In this document: positions 1 to 12,034 of the stretch, in pieces
How the letters are laid out: each line of letters begins with the position of its first letter
How positions within the stretch are numbered: the stretch's first letter is position 1
Assembly: GCF_015832195.1 (NCBI RefSeq)
Contig: NC_052017.1
Location: forward strand, 82,337,801-82,401,800
Direction: 5' to 3'
Origin: Motacilla alba alba
Taxonomy: Eukaryota; Chordata; Aves; Passeriformes; Motacillidae
Length of the DNA: 64,000 nucleotides
The notes under the pieces: model-generated
What the model was told of the DNA's origin: nothing
What the model saw: only the letters and a program-made list of their open reading frames with translations
Databases searched by the model: none
Program-made: the position numbers and the translations under genes

Positions 1-1621
1 ATGGATGTGAGTTGAAGTCTCTATCTGCTCTGAAGTATTTGAAGCACTTCAGCATTTAAATTGTGGGTACATTACAGACAGCCTATGTAAATGTTTCTTG
101 TCCTTTTTTGCATACCTGCTGACTGGCTTTCTGTGATTGCTAATTGCCTTATTCTGGCCTATATGAGAAAAAATTAATGCTACATTTCAACATATTTTTA
201 AGTTTTCTCTGATACTGCATTTAAAAAAAATGTCCTGCCCCCTTTGCCTTTTTAAGATGTTAGAATGTAAAACTGTTGGTGCTGGGCTAAAATATTCAGG
301 CAACCCAACATCCTGCATCTGACCATAACACTTGCTTTAAGAGTATAGGACAAGAAGCTTATCTCTACAGATCTGTAGAGATAAGGCTAAACCAGTAGAT
401 GTGTTTCTTACTGGAAGATCCCCTGTGGCAAAGCAAGCTTTCTTTTCTGCATCCATGGGAAAATACTTTTTGGTTTAGGTCCTGAGGGCTGCAAGGATAA
501 ATGGTGTGATTTGTCAGTCTTAATCTCATGTGGACAAGAGAGATTTTCCTGTCCATTGCTGTTGGTGATCAGTGTGCATGATAAATTATGACTAAAATGT
601 GTCCTCCAACAACACTTTCCTTAGGGTTTTATTTGCATGTGGCTTATTTCCAGTGAGATGGAGAGGAATGAAAGAAAAGATTTTGCACTTTAGCAGCTTA
701 AACAGTTTCCAAGTAATGGCCATTTTATAATAAGAAAGTGACACACTAACTTCAGTGGTGGTATTTCTGTTTCTTTAGTGAATGGATTTACTTTTGTACA
801 GCTAAAATAATTTACATGGCATGAAGTTCTCAGTGACGGTATATCTATTTTTGTAAGGTAACGATTTTAAAAGAGTTATCTAGGGCTATACTTTCACATG
901 TCATAAAATGAAGCCCTGATTCCTCCTAAGCCCCGGGTAGAAAAGAGGAGGTGGTATCTTGTCTATCACTATTGTTGGTAAGAGTTTGTTAGAGTTTTTA
1001 TTTCATCTTTTTCCTGTTCTCTTTTTAGTCTCTTTGTATCCATTTATCTTGCCTTACATCTTCATGCCAGGTTTCTTTTCTTTTTATTTTTTGCTGTCTG
1101 CTCTCCTTTTTTACCACAAGTGACCTTAAATGCACAGGTAATCCAATAATACTTTAGCTTTGAACTTTTGAACCAAAAGCCTTCAAGCTAGAGACAAAAC
1201 ATGATTCCTGTCACTTTTCTCCAGAGAGAGTTACATAGGCAGTCTGTAACAGGCATGTAACTAAGAATTTTTTATTTCATTGGGTACTTAGGTGGTGTAA
1301 ATCAGCATTTCTCTTCTATAAAAGTCAAGGGAACTCAAAGCAATTTGTATCAGGTAGGAGCTGACAATTAAAAGCACTGTGTTTTTAATGCTAGGAAAAA
1401 TTTTCAAATACAGATATCCAATATATTTGTTTTCCACAGACTAAACACTGAGAACAAAATCAGGGGCTGATCCTTCTTGTAAGACTTGCATTTTTATGCA
1501 TCCTTTCTACTGTGTTATCAGCGCTCATGTACAAAAGAAACTATCCTCTGTCCCCTCCATCCCTCACCCCAAGGGCTGCCCATAAACGAGCAGCCTACTT
1601 CATGCTTATTTCCTTTCACAT
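1..1621. other. Non-coding AT-rich DNA, no gene seen
   Basis: Stop codons are frequent in all frames and no open frame longer than about 65 codons occurs. I recognise no transposable element in it. The only structured element seen is the 28-bp palindrome listed separately. The stretch from about 1000 to 1115 is pyrimidine-rich without being a clean repeat. Confidence 0.7.
358..385. repeat. 28-bp perfect palindrome with terminal AGATAAG motifs
   Basis: The left arm CTTATCTCTACAGA is followed immediately by its exact reverse complement, with no spacer and no mismatch. Each end carries the motif AGATAAG, which fits the vertebrate GATA-factor consensus WGATAR in inverted orientation. A BglII-type hexamer sits at the centre. 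The sequence fact is certain. Any role, such as factor binding, cruciform formation or a template-switch scar, is inference. Confidence 0.95.
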
Positions 1622-1735
1622 ATAAAATCATAGAATCATTAATGTTGGAAAAGACATCCAAAATCAAGTCCAGCCTTTGAGTGAGTACATTGAAGAGCCA
1701 CAATGCTCACAGCACGATTCCTTGTTGTACTAATG
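1622..1735 (-). mobile_element. CR1 LINE 3'-end fragment
   Basis: The stretch AATCATAGAATCATTAATG is followed by TTGGAAAAGACATCCAAAATC and AAGTCCAGCC. This is the reverse complement of the avian CR1 3' terminus, whose known form ends in repeats of ATTCTATG. The match fades after about 60-100 bases, so the 5' limit is approximate. CR1 copies are usually truncated at the 5' end, and this is a short scrap with no coding part. Confidence 0.8.
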
Positions 1736-4700
1736 AAATACAAATACAAAATCACTCCCAGGCAGTGATGAGGTATGTTGAGAGACTGTAAAGCGCATAT
1801 TATTAGGAAAGCATTCAGTAGTTCATGAGTCATCTGGCAAACAGCCGCATCTTTACATTAATGATCTTGGACCAATGTTAAATAATTATGACTGCTGGGG
1901 CTCTAAGGGAGGAAATATTCTTTTTAAATTAATTAATCAACTGAATTATTATTTGACAAGCCTGTTACCCTCTTTGTCCTCCTTATGGTGAGTCCTTTGG
2001 ACAATTGAATTAAGCTTGATATGCATCTAACTCACCTCATTGTACCGATAGAAAAAAATTGTCATATTTCTACTCCTGCATGGTCATAACCACTACTGTA
2101 TTGCTTTATTTATGACAATGTAATGTAAAAACTTCAGTCTATCCAATGCTGAGAAAACCTTCCTTTAACCTTTCACATTGCTTTCAGTGGATATGTCAGC
2201 CAAAGAGTTTATAACTTTTCCTTTATCACATGTGACCCTAACCTGTTAATCAGCTCTCACATATTCTTCCCGAAGGGGAAAGGATTAACCTTTCGATATA
2301 ATACAGTTTTGTCACTTTGCATCCTTTGGTAGGACAGGAATACAGAGGAAAGCCTATCTGTGGACATCATTCATCTTCCTCTGATGATGCCAAGAGCTTG
2401 ATACCTTATTTTTTAAGGACAGAACTTAGGCAATCACAAAGAAATGAAAGGTAAAAATCTCTTGCATATGGAAGTCAAGAAAACTTGTTTCACTAAGTCA
2501 GATCTGAGTTTCATGTATTCATTCAGTCGTCTGATTGCACAGGAACTCCTCCAGAGATATTTGTGCAGCATAACTCAGAAAGATTTGATAGATATAACTC
2601 ATTCTGGAAACTATTTCTTCCAGTGAGGAAGTAAAACAAAGAATAAGTCATTATATTGTAAATCTATTCACTAAAACTGACCAACAACTTTTCTCCCTGT
2701 CTTTATAGACAGGTGAGTTCAACTCGGTCTGCAATCCCTTCCTCTGAGAAGCCTATTCCTTTCTAATGACTAAGCCTTGACTCCAAGCTTAGGCACCTTA
2801 AACAGGTTAATTTAATTCAATTCTGATCTCTTAATTAATGCTTCTGCCTGGGGGTGTGTTTACTTTAGCTGGGCAGTACTACACTGGAGACCAGCCCCTG
2901 TTGATTACAGCTTCCACCCCCCTTATTCAAGTGAATCATTTAGGTGAAGAACAATCCCATATTTAATACCACAAAGGGCTGTGAATAACTTTTGTTAGGT
3001 CACATTTTTCTCACTGACATGCAAATGCAGTCATGTTTCTATACAGCATGCCAAATAAATTATGCTTTGGTTTGGAGATCTGCATCAGAGGTGTCCATAC
3101 TATAGAATAAAGGAGGACTAAAAACTACACACATTAATCATTGTCCTGATCTCCACCCCTCTCATTCTTAATTTTCCTCCTCCAAAATATGTCTTTTTTT
3201 TTTTCCCCTTTGGTTATGGTTGCAGTCTGGCAGGGAGAAATACACTAGGTTTATGCTTTGAATCCTTTGCCTGTTTAAAAATGTGATGGTTTTTATACAG
3301 ATTATTCCTGCAGGTCTTGATTCTCCACTGATTAGTACTAGTACTTTAAAGAGCAGCTCACTTAGCCAGCTCCTGTTTTAATTGCGCAAGGGCCTCTATT
3401 TATTTTGGCTTCCCTTTCTTTACACTTAATCTCTTGACAGGGAACTAGGGGAATTCTTGGGTTTTTATGACTCTCAGATTGGTGCTGAATCCCTTCTCTT
3501 ATCCTTCTTTTTTTTTTTAATCTATTGATGGAAAACATTACATTACAATAAAAGTCTACTGTTGGGACAGCTTAATCCTGTTGCAATTTTCTTGCAGTTT
3601 TCCTGTAGTAATATAGCTATTTAAAAACAAGCAGCTTAAACAATCTGAGTAACACAGTGAAAAGTTTTGTTTTGCAGATGGACATGGTTGACACAGTTTT
3701 ACCATCCCTTAGAGAAGCTTCTCATTCTGAGACAAATAGAAATGCAGGTATTGCTTACCAAGCAGGAAATCTCCTGGTTTGAGAGGTGAAAAATAAAACA
3801 AAAAAACAAACCTGAAATTGGATCCATGGATTTTCCTTACCAAATCAGAAATGCCAGTAAGTTTACTTTTGAGGGTATATGCCCCAAGACTTCTATCAAG
3901 AAGTGTCTCATTCTGAAAGAACACAAGAGGTACAGGGGCAGTGGTGGTGGGAGTGAAGGGGAGGGCATCCCCACTGTATCTGTGCTGCTTTCCCTTCTCC
4001 ATAGGTCTGCTACAGACAGACATGCATTCCTGCTTCTCTTCAGAATGAAAACCAAATTATTTTTAATGCCACTGACCATATTATTGAAAACATTCACTTG
4101 ATTGAGACTTACCAAAATCTGCTGAATATCTTTGACAAGGCTTCTTTTGGGGAATGGTTTCCCTGAGCTAGACAGATGCTTTGCCTTGCCTTCTTGATAG
4201 GTTTTGCACTGAGTCCCCCAGAGACAAAGGAAGCAGTAGGAAGCAAAGGATCTCTCTGGGGAGCAGAGGACATATTGCAAGTTCAGAAATAGCTGGGAAG
4301 GATTGAGGAAAACTTACAGCTTGGAAGGTGCCATTTGAATTAGCTCTGTGGTGTGCATAATTTATTGGACACAAATACAGAGAAAGGCTGACAGATGTTC
4401 TCTTATGTGGCTGTATGTGAAATGTGTTTGTTCATGCAACCTTTAGTTCATTTCTGCTACTTTAAAGGTTTGGGTATCCAGAAATACCATTTCCTTGAAG
4501 TAATTCCTAAAATAAAGAAAATGTTTCTTTGGGTGATTGGATAAATAACCAGTTACATTTTAATCTAGTAATTTTTGAATCATTCTCTACATTTCCCTGG
4601 AGGTTGGAATTATGAAAAGTCAAAGAATCTAGCCAGCTACCTGAATTAATTCTATTCAATATAAAACTGAGAGTGGGGAGACAAAACAAAGCTGCCATTT

Positions 4701-5032
4701 AGCTTTCATGCAGGTAGTGTTGGTCCAAATCAACCGGTACCTCCAGGAAAATAACTTCATCATAGGGTGATGTTGCTATATATTCCTAGACAATTGTTAA
4801 ACTAAGCAAGAAGGAAAAAGAAATTCAAGACTAAAAAAGAAAAATGAAACCAAACAATTTGCCCTGCTGAACTGTTAATCATGAAGAAGAGGCCAGTACT
4901 TTCCACATAGAAAGGAACACACCACAGTTTTGCAGAAAGTCACAATTGTGAGTGACCCACCACTCTCAACAACTATTTCAAAACTGCTGTGGGGAAGCTG
5001 GAAAGTCTGAAAATGTTTATTTGTTAACACAC
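1736..5032. other. Non-coding AT-rich DNA, no gene seen
   Basis: No repeat family or gene was recognised. The longest frame here is a 147-codon minus-strand frame at 3837-4280. It has no recognisable domain, and a 104-codon frame on the same strand and a 91-codon frame on the opposite strand overlap it, so it reads as a chance frame. Short T-runs occur near 3190 and 3508. Confidence 0.6.
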
Positions 5033-5059
5033 TTTTTTTTTTTTTTTTTTTTTTTTTTT
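5033..5059. repeat. Poly-T tract (27 T)
   Basis: An uninterrupted run of 27 T lies just upstream of a CR1 tail. Such homopolymers vary in length and are prone to sequencing error. CR1 elements do not use poly-A tails, so this is probably an independent simple repeat. Confidence 0.9.
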
Positions 5060-5120
5060 GTCAGAGGATTCCCAAATCATCACCTGGGTAAGATGTAATT
5101 GGGTTCATATCTTATATTTT

Positions 5121-5312
5121 ACTGCACTGGAACAGATTTTCCAGAGAAGCTGTGGCTATCCCACCCGTGGAAGAGTTCAAGGCCAGGCTGGATGGGGTTC
5201 TGAGAAACCTGGACTAGTGGAACTTGTCCCTGCCCATGGCAGGGGATTAGAACAAATCTCTAAGGTCTCCTACAACCCAAATCATTCTGTGATAATTCTA
5301 TAATTCCAAAAA
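5121..5312 (+). mobile_element. CR1 LINE 3'-end fragment
   Basis: The phrases CACTGGAACAG, CAGAGAAGCTGTGG, AAGGCCAGGCTGGATGGGG, CCCTGCCCATGGCAGGGG and CAACCCAAATCATTCTGTGAT follow one another in the order typical of the avian CR1 3' region. The element ends in the TTCTATAATTCC-like terminus near 5308. It is 5'-truncated at about 190 bp and carries no usable coding sequence. A codon frame across it (5058-5303) is an accident of the repeat. Confidence 0.93.
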
Positions 5313-5443
5313 ATTCTAAGAAGAATTCTACACTTGGGGGTAGCATGGGAATCTTTGTACTGAGTAGTTTTTCCCTGCCATAGCCACAACAATGTTTTTT
5401 AAGATGGAACCCATTGCACACCAAACTACAGAAACTTTCTGAC

Positions 5444-5464
5444 AGATTATCTGACAGATAATCT
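5444..5464. repeat. Inverted repeat, 9-bp arms, 3-bp spacer
   Basis: AGATTATCT, then GAC, then AGATAATCT: the arms are exact reverse complements. Each arm carries a TTATCT or AGATAA core matching the GATA-factor consensus. It lies 19 bp before a second inverted repeat with the same core. A binding role is inference. Confidence 0.9.
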
Positions 5465-5483
5465 TCTGATCAGGAAATTTCTG

Positions 5484-5510
5484 ATTAGATAATATTTGAG
5501 ATTATCTAAT
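5484..5510. repeat. Inverted repeat, 10-bp arms, 7-bp loop
   Basis: ATTAGATAAT, loop ATTTGAG, then ATTATCTAAT: the 10-bp arms are perfectly complementary. With the preceding dyad it gives four AGATAA or TTATCT cores within 67 bp. It could form a hairpin in single-stranded DNA. Confidence 0.9.
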
Positions 5511-6154
5511 GCTCCTGATACAGCTGCATATACTTGCAAATTTTTTGCAACCTTCTGTCCCAATGTTGAAGAGAAAGAAAAAATATTTGGGAGGTAAGTG
5601 ATCAGAAGTAAATAAAAAACTATGGAAAGGTAAAAAGCCCACAACAAATCATGCTTACTTATGGATAGCAGGTATTTATACCCTGAAGTCAACAGAAGAA
5701 AGAATTCTCAGAATATGAATGGTGTCACACCAGAGGAAAAGAGAACTGTCAAGGTCTGTTTACCATTAGTGAATACTGAGTGGATTTAAGTGGAGCCAAT
5801 TCCAGTAATTTGCACTTTTAGATGAAAAAAAAATTTTTAGAGGTGACCAAACTGTTTCTGTGATCCTGTAATTCTAAAATAGAAAGGAGAATACTCCAAA
5901 GAATACTTTCTTCAGAGGAATTTAGGTAACTCTGAAAACAAACTGCCTTTATTCTTCTAAGTTTTGAGAATAGCTCATTTGTGTTAGGCCTTTTTGAAAG
6001 GTAAAAAGGGGAAATGTGGCCTAACAGAAGTTTTAAAAACTATTTGAAAACCTATTTCAGCACATTAATAGACTAGTGAGGTACATTATGAACAGTCTTG
6101 AAAAACGGTTTTTACAACACTCATCCTACCCTTTTCAGCTGATAGACACTTCAG

Positions 6155-6169
6155 ACTCTCTCTCTCTCT
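6155..6169. repeat. (CT)n microsatellite
   Basis: A short run of about seven CT units is visible. It has no other features. Confidence 0.85.
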
Positions 6170-6777
6170 GTGATTCAATTAAACAGAAAACTAGAAGTAA
6201 GAGTATTTTGGCAGGGGAACTAAATTATATCAACTATGTAAATCACTTGTCAGGAATCTAGCAGCTGTTTTCCTGAATTCATGAACAGCCAGGGGAAAAC
6301 TAAAGCTGTGAGAGTTTACAAGCTGCTCACCAATTCATCCATTCCTTTACACAGGAATAATCTGAAACTGTTCAGCACCCAGTGGAATGAAAACTCATCC
6401 ATGCCAATAAACTTTCCACAGGCAGGCTTCAATAATCTGCCTGCAAGATTGCACTTGAGGCTCCCTAAAGAGGGCACTAGAATGTGATATTAGCAGTGAG
6501 CTGGTTTGTCTCTTCAGGTTATTTTCTGCTGTGGATGCATGTGGGGAGCAGCAAGGGAGATCCTAATTCACACAGGGGAGCAGGCTGTGCCTTCAGTTGC
6601 AGAAGGGGGGAAGAGATGGAGGGGGGAGGGAAAAACAAATGCTTCTTTCCAAAAGCAGGAAGGAGCTCATCACTCAGAATTTGTGCTGTTCTCTCCACAT
6701 CTCCCCTGGATGTCCATGAAATAGCCAGCCCAACCATTGTAGCTGCAGACCATAAGGAGAGAGTGTGTATAGCAGTG

Positions 6778-6962
6778 CTCCAAGGGATGGCTCTAACAGA
6801 GAGCTCCAGGGGACCAGTTCTCCAAGGGATGGCTCCAACAGAGAGCTCCAGGGGACCAGTGCTCCAAGGGATGGCTCCAACAGAGAGCTCCAGGGGACCA
6901 GTGCTCCAAGGGATGGCTCCAACAGAGAGCTCCAGGGGACCAGTGCTCCAAGGGATGGCTCT
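6778..6962. repeat. 42-bp minisatellite, about 4.4 copies
   Basis: Four full 42-bp units start at 6778, 6820, 6862 and 6904, followed by a partial unit at 6946. They differ at only a few positions, for example CTCTAAC versus CTCCAAC and AGTTC versus AGTGC. The period is a multiple of three, so long frames stay open on both strands, with a 14-residue peptide period (VLQGMAPTESSRGP in one plus frame). This explains the 162-codon frame at 6484-6972, and I do not regard that frame as a gene. The unit is GC-richer than its surroundings, and near-identity of the copies suggests recent expansion. Confidence 0.97.
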
Positions 6963-8000
6963 GGAATTTTGACTTTATTTGCTAGGGCTTACCCTGAATG
7001 GTGTTGAAGAACCACTAACTTCCAGCATGGGATAACTGTTCCATTAAACACAATGATATGCTTGTACACATTTCCAAGCTTTGGTAACAAGCGGCTTGCC
7101 TAACTCCCTCAAAGTTATCTGTGTACCACCCAGGACAATTATTCCAGCCACATAAACAATATTTCTTTAATCAATACCTACTGAATTCTAAGCACCTTGA
7201 ATTCAGCTGACAGACATAGTGAAAATTGCCTTCAGCAATAGTTTCAGAAAACCAGTAGTTAAAGATCAGTATATATTTGTAAAGACAGATATAGATACGG
7301 TTTTGATTACATTTAATGACTGTATTCAAAGAACAGATTATTTTCCCCTCTGCCTAGAAGGTACCATATCTGAGTACGATTCATGCCTACCAAAAATCTC
7401 CAATGCTCTCAGCAGTTTAAAGGGGTATTTCAGCTGTATAAAATGTAAGAAGTATCTGTGCCATAAGTTATCCTCTTAAATTAACGTGTGTTTTCTTCCT
7501 GCATATAAGTGGGACCAAAAATATTCTGAATGCTGGTGGTTGTCAACTGATGCACATACCATAAAAATTTTCTGTGATATTTTAATATTTTACTAATGTA
7601 TGCCAAGCAACTGGGTACCACAAATATACAATGCACAGACAGAAATTTAAAGCCACAGTTGCTTTCCAGACTGTTCTGCAACAAATCTGAGGCTTCCAGG
7701 GGCCTAATTGCATATTTTAAATGAAGCATGCACTTAAATGTCTTGCCAAGTCAAAACCTTTTTCTGTAAACTCTCTTGCCTGCTATTTTTACCCATTTTC
7801 TAGCATAATGCAAAATAAAGCTCCCACTTGAGTGCTCGGATATATAGTGAATAATTAGATCTGAAGGGAAAATAGAAACATTTTTTCAGGGAAAAATGTC
7901 CTTCTTGTTTTATGTCAAAATATTCCAAGAAAAAACTGCAGTAATAAAGTTAATATTTATAATAACAACAATGTATTGCCATATATAGAAGTGTAAAGCA

Positions 8001-8018
8001 AATAATAATAATAATAAT
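8001..8018. repeat. (AAT)6 microsatellite
   Basis: Six AAT units lie in tandem. Confidence 0.9.
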
Positions 8019-8164
8019 GCAGAAACAGTTTTTAATTGCCTTCACCTTAACTAAATTATTTTCTCTGTGAATATTGCTATTAATCTCAACACGATAATTC
8101 ATTAGATAAAGTATATTTACTCAGAGGGAGGAGTGGTGTCAGAATCTGGCCGCAGTGGATTGAC

Positions 8165-8200
8165 ATTTTAAATCAATTTGCTGATTTTAAATCAATTTGC
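8165..8200. repeat. Tandem duplication, 17 of 19 bp
   Basis: ATTTTAAATCAATTTGC occurs twice, at 8165 and 8184, separated by two bases. This looks like a simple local duplication. Confidence 0.9.
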
Positions 8201-8741
8201 ACTACTGCCTGTAGTGGTAGCATTCAAAAAGCACACTTAGTGTAAATAAGCCAGCAAAAGAATTCTTTGCAATAACTAAATATTGCTTGCTGAGATCAAT
8301 CTATTTTTTATTCTGTTATGAAGTATGAATGCAGACAAAGTTTGGGAAAAAAGGAGAATAATCCAGTAGCTTGTATAATAAATCAATAAGTAAATACTTG
8401 ATATTTTAGTAAATGATTGTGAATATTCTGTGAAGATATCAAGGTCTAGTTTTTAGCTCTGATATAGTATTACCATAAATGAAATATAAAATGTTATGAA
8501 ATACACATTGTAAAATTTTGGGGTTTTTTAATACACCATTTTTTCTGACTTGGTTTAATCCCTTCTAAGTAGCACCAAATTACTGTAAGACCCAATGATT
8601 AAGAGGTAATAGGAGAGAGACTGTAAAACAATAATATTATATGTTGATAAACAAGGAAACATATCTCTCAGGCAGCATAAAATAAACTACTTCTGCTTAC
8701 AAAAGAGACTGAGGCTAAAGTTGTGAAATTTCAAACAAACC

Positions 8742-8856
8742 GTTTTTGTTTTATTTCTTTCCCCCTCCTCCTCTTTTTCCTTCTCTCAGTATTTTTTCTC
8801 TCTCTCCTTGACCCCTTCTCCTTTTTGCCTTTTCTCCTCCCCTGTTTCTTTCTACA
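8742..8856. repeat. Polypyrimidine-rich tract
   Basis: About 115 bases are almost entirely C and T on the plus strand, interrupted by occasional A or G. The tract contains CCCCCTCCTCCTC and CTCTCTCTCC stretches. Long polypurine/polypyrimidine tracts can adopt triplex structures, but this one lacks clear mirror symmetry. Confidence 0.75.
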
Positions 8857-11682
8857 AAAGCTGGCTGTCCATGGAGAGGAATTCATAATAGAAATCTAAC
8901 ACTCTACAGTACAATTTCAAATCATAGTTGTACAAGTTGACTTTGGCAGATTTTTCGAAGTAGGTGGTTTTACACAGCTATGGCTGTGAACCTAGTTTTT
9001 AACTTTCTTATTAGAAAAATAACTATGCTTCCGTGTGATGATCCGTCATAATGGGAAATGAGTAGCTTCTCATTACAATGAAGAAACTGGATTTTGGCTG
9101 AGAAAATATACAGCACACCAGTTCTTACTTTCATACCAGGGGTGCAAGTTAAAACAGAAGTCTGATAGTGAATATATATTGAAATTATTGAAAATAGCTG
9201 TGCTTAGCTGACTGAATCTGAAAGGCAGCTACAGCAAAAAGTTTAAAAGTAAGAAAGTTACAGCAAGCAAAAATATGCAAGAAAATAAAATAGAGTTCAG
9301 TAGGTAAGAAAACAAAGGATGATGGACAAAAAACTGGTTGAAAAGTGATGATACCTTATTAAGCACGTTGCAATTTAAGAAGACGGGGTTGCCATTAAGG
9401 AGGATTGTCAAAATTTATTATTTTCTTTGTTCTTTTATCCTGTTCTTTTGTAACGTTCAGGCTCAAAATTATGTCAAAGAAGATATCGAATGATTGGTTC
9501 CAAAACATCTGAGAAACTGAATAAAGTGCCCAGATTTTCCTCTGTTCTTCCCTTTCCATCTTCCAATCCTGCACTTGAATCCATTTAACAGCTTTTCTAT
9601 TGCATTTGCCTTAGATTCCCATTTCTTTAACTGTATCTCTTATTTGTCTTCTTTTGTAAGGCTTTTTCTACAGCCTTGTTTTTTCTTCTACCTTCACCTA
9701 CAATCTGTATGCTCTCCCTTTTCATACTCTCAAGGACTACACTCAAGAACAGTGGATACAGCATGAATAGGAGATCCCAATGCATCCACTGCTCATCTGT
9801 AGTTTACCTTTCTTTTCTCTAAGTTTTTCCTTTTACAGTATTCATTAAGCAATGTAAGTAAATGAAATATTTGTGGACTATTGGCAGCTTTCAACAAATT
9901 ATAGTTGTGTTATTTATTTAGTGACAAAAATATTGTTGGTTTCATGTTTTGCACAGATGAATACAGCTAGTATAGAGGAGTATGTTTTTGTGTGGTTTTA
10001 TGAGCCCAAAAATCTCTAGACAACATTGCTAATTCACATAATGTCCTTGAATGATAGATTTAGCTCTTAAATCTCTTATTTTGGCAGAAGCTATACATAA
10101 TTAGAAGTAAATAGAGAATGTCTTGTTACATAATTTCCTGTGGAAAATCCAATGTATTCTTTACACCAGCAAATACAAAGGGAATAACTTTTGCCCATTC
10201 AAATGAGACCTGCAGCCACCATTGTTTTCAGTAGTTCCACAAATTTGACAGCCCAACAAGTTTCTGCCAAAGACCTCCCTCACAAACTGCCTTGACAGGG
10301 ATTGAGCCTGGCAGACTCGCAGATTAGTTAGTTGTGCATTTGACATATCTGGTTTGTGAAAGCTTTAAATGTCCTAAATAAGCCTGTTTTTCTCCTTCTG
10401 GGGGAACTACATCCTTCAATATTCTTTATGGCTGTGTCTGTGGGATTTGTTTGAGGACAGCTATCTCAAACCATACAGATAAGAATACAGATAAGAACTG
10501 GGGTCAGAACAGAGGCAGAGAAACCCAACCAATTGTGTGTGATCCCCCCGCCCTTCTATAAACCTCTGCCGAGGAAAAGTCACCATGCAGCATCATTAGG
10601 AATGATGCCAGCAGAAAGAAACCATCAAATAGCCCCATTAACAGGGCATAAAACCTGTTTACTACTTCTTTTGTGGGGTCAGGATTATCAAGGCTGAAAA
10701 GATGACAAGTCGTGTCAGTACACAAAAGTTACATAAATGATTCTGCTTTCCATTTTTCTGCTCTGTACTGATTCAAGAACATGGCAACAAATATCACATA
10801 GAAAAGTAATGTTGTAGATTTGCACGTCTGACCACCTAAATTTCTGAGGAAAAGGTCCTAGGAGAAAGATGTGCCACTTAAAGTGTCAAGAGGCAGGAGT
10901 GATGGGCAGCAGTGAGGGGTTAAGAAATAAGGAAGTCTAGGAGTATTCCTGTAGAGTAGGAGAGGTTATCTCTGTGGGATTTACATATTTATATTTATAT
11001 ACCTATAACCAGAAACAATGTCTTGCATCTGACAGACAATATACAAACAAAAAATTAAAACTCATCTAAAATATGTCACTTTTATTTTGTAAGTTTTTTA
11101 CTACCTTTCTCCTCTCCAATTCTTTCAAAGGTTTATAGTTGTTGGTATAGAATTTATAAAGTTTCATTGTCTGTGTTTCAGAATCATGCTGCACTGCCTG
11201 AATACCTTGTCTATGTTTCAGATACTTGTAAAAAAATGATATTTTACCATAGAGAGGAAAACTTGATTCTTCTGTCCGAAAATAATTTGGGGAGGGGTGA
11301 GAGTTATGATCATACTGCAAGGCGAAATGTTTCTGGTGTATATCTCACACCACGCCTATCAAATCTGCACCAAATTTTCCTTTTCCTGCTCTGCATTTGA
11401 ATGAATCTGCCAGTTGCCCTCAGTAATTTAGAAGAATGGATAATAAATTTGGGATATTCCACAATATTTTGCTTCTCAGATGTAAAGAACCATTTTGACA
11501 CACTGATCAGCTTTTTCACCCTCTACAGGAAATTGGCTCTAGCATTGTCTTCTTTACATGATATCCCTTATGCATTAACAAGAGGTCATCTTTATAAAGT
11601 AACTTACTTATCTCCAGCTAAGTTTTCATCCTCCAGCTCAAATGACTGACATTCAAATATAAAGGAGTGTAGACAAAGGTGT

Positions 11683-11711
11683 ACACACACACACACAAAC
11701 ACACACACACG
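11683..11711. repeat. (AC)n microsatellite
   Basis: An AC/CA dinucleotide run of about 14 units carries one interruption (AAAC). Confidence 0.92.
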
Positions 11712-11880
11712 CATCCATGAAAGACATCCATTCTTTACATGACTGATGCTGAAGATATCTCAGCAACTTAGATTCCTTCCATATTTAAAGATAAGTCACT
11801 TTAAAGGTGTTTCATGTTCATTAGTTCTGTCATAGGTAAAAATCGAGCCAGCCAATTTAATAAAGAAATGAAAAATAGAA

Positions 11881-11886
11881 TTTATT
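11881..11886 (-). promoter_or_regulatory. LTR polyadenylation signal
   Basis: AATAAA on the minus strand, in the context GGCAAAATAAATTC, sits about 55 bp from the inferred 3' end of the LTR. That is the position expected for the end of the R region. Confidence 0.55.
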
Positions 11887-12020
11887 TTGCCACCGCTATA
11901 CAGTCCAGATAGCCAAACAATCAAGGGACAGCGCCAAGCCCGAGATTGGAGCTGGATGAACACTGGCCTGACCTCTATCACGGCAAGCCCCCATGCTTCA
12001 CACGTGCTGCATGGCAGAGT

Positions 12021-12034
12021 CCATTCTTATACTC
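12021..12034 (-). promoter_or_regulatory. LTR TATA-like box
   Basis: GAGTATAAGAATGG on the minus strand lies about 140 bp upstream of the polyadenylation signal, as in retroviral U3-R layouts. Activity is unknown. Confidence 0.45.

Larger units (their letters stand above)
5313..6777. other. Non-coding DNA between CR1 tail and minisatellite
   Basis: It holds the dyad cluster at 5444-5510 and a short CT microsatellite at 6155-6169. Nothing gene-like was recognised. The segment 6500-6770 is locally more GC- and purine-rich (AGGAGGGGGGAGGG-type) and leads into the 42-bp repeat. Confidence 0.6.
6963..11682. other. Non-coding AT-rich DNA, no gene seen
   Basis: No gene or recognised transposable element was found. 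Small structures are an AAT microsatellite at 8001-8018, a 19-bp tandem duplication at 8165-8200 and a pyrimidine tract at 8742-8856. The frames present are all below 90 codons and occur on both strands. Confidence 0.6.

Noticed and set aside
3837..4280. 147-codon minus-strand frame
   Set aside because: No recognisable domain, overlapping frames on both strands, and no splice or promoter context; best explained as chance.
6484..6972. 162-codon plus-strand frame, and matching frames at 6765-7007 and 6674-6922
   Set aside because: Their length comes from the 42-bp tandem repeat, which stays open on both strands. No domain or start context supports a gene.
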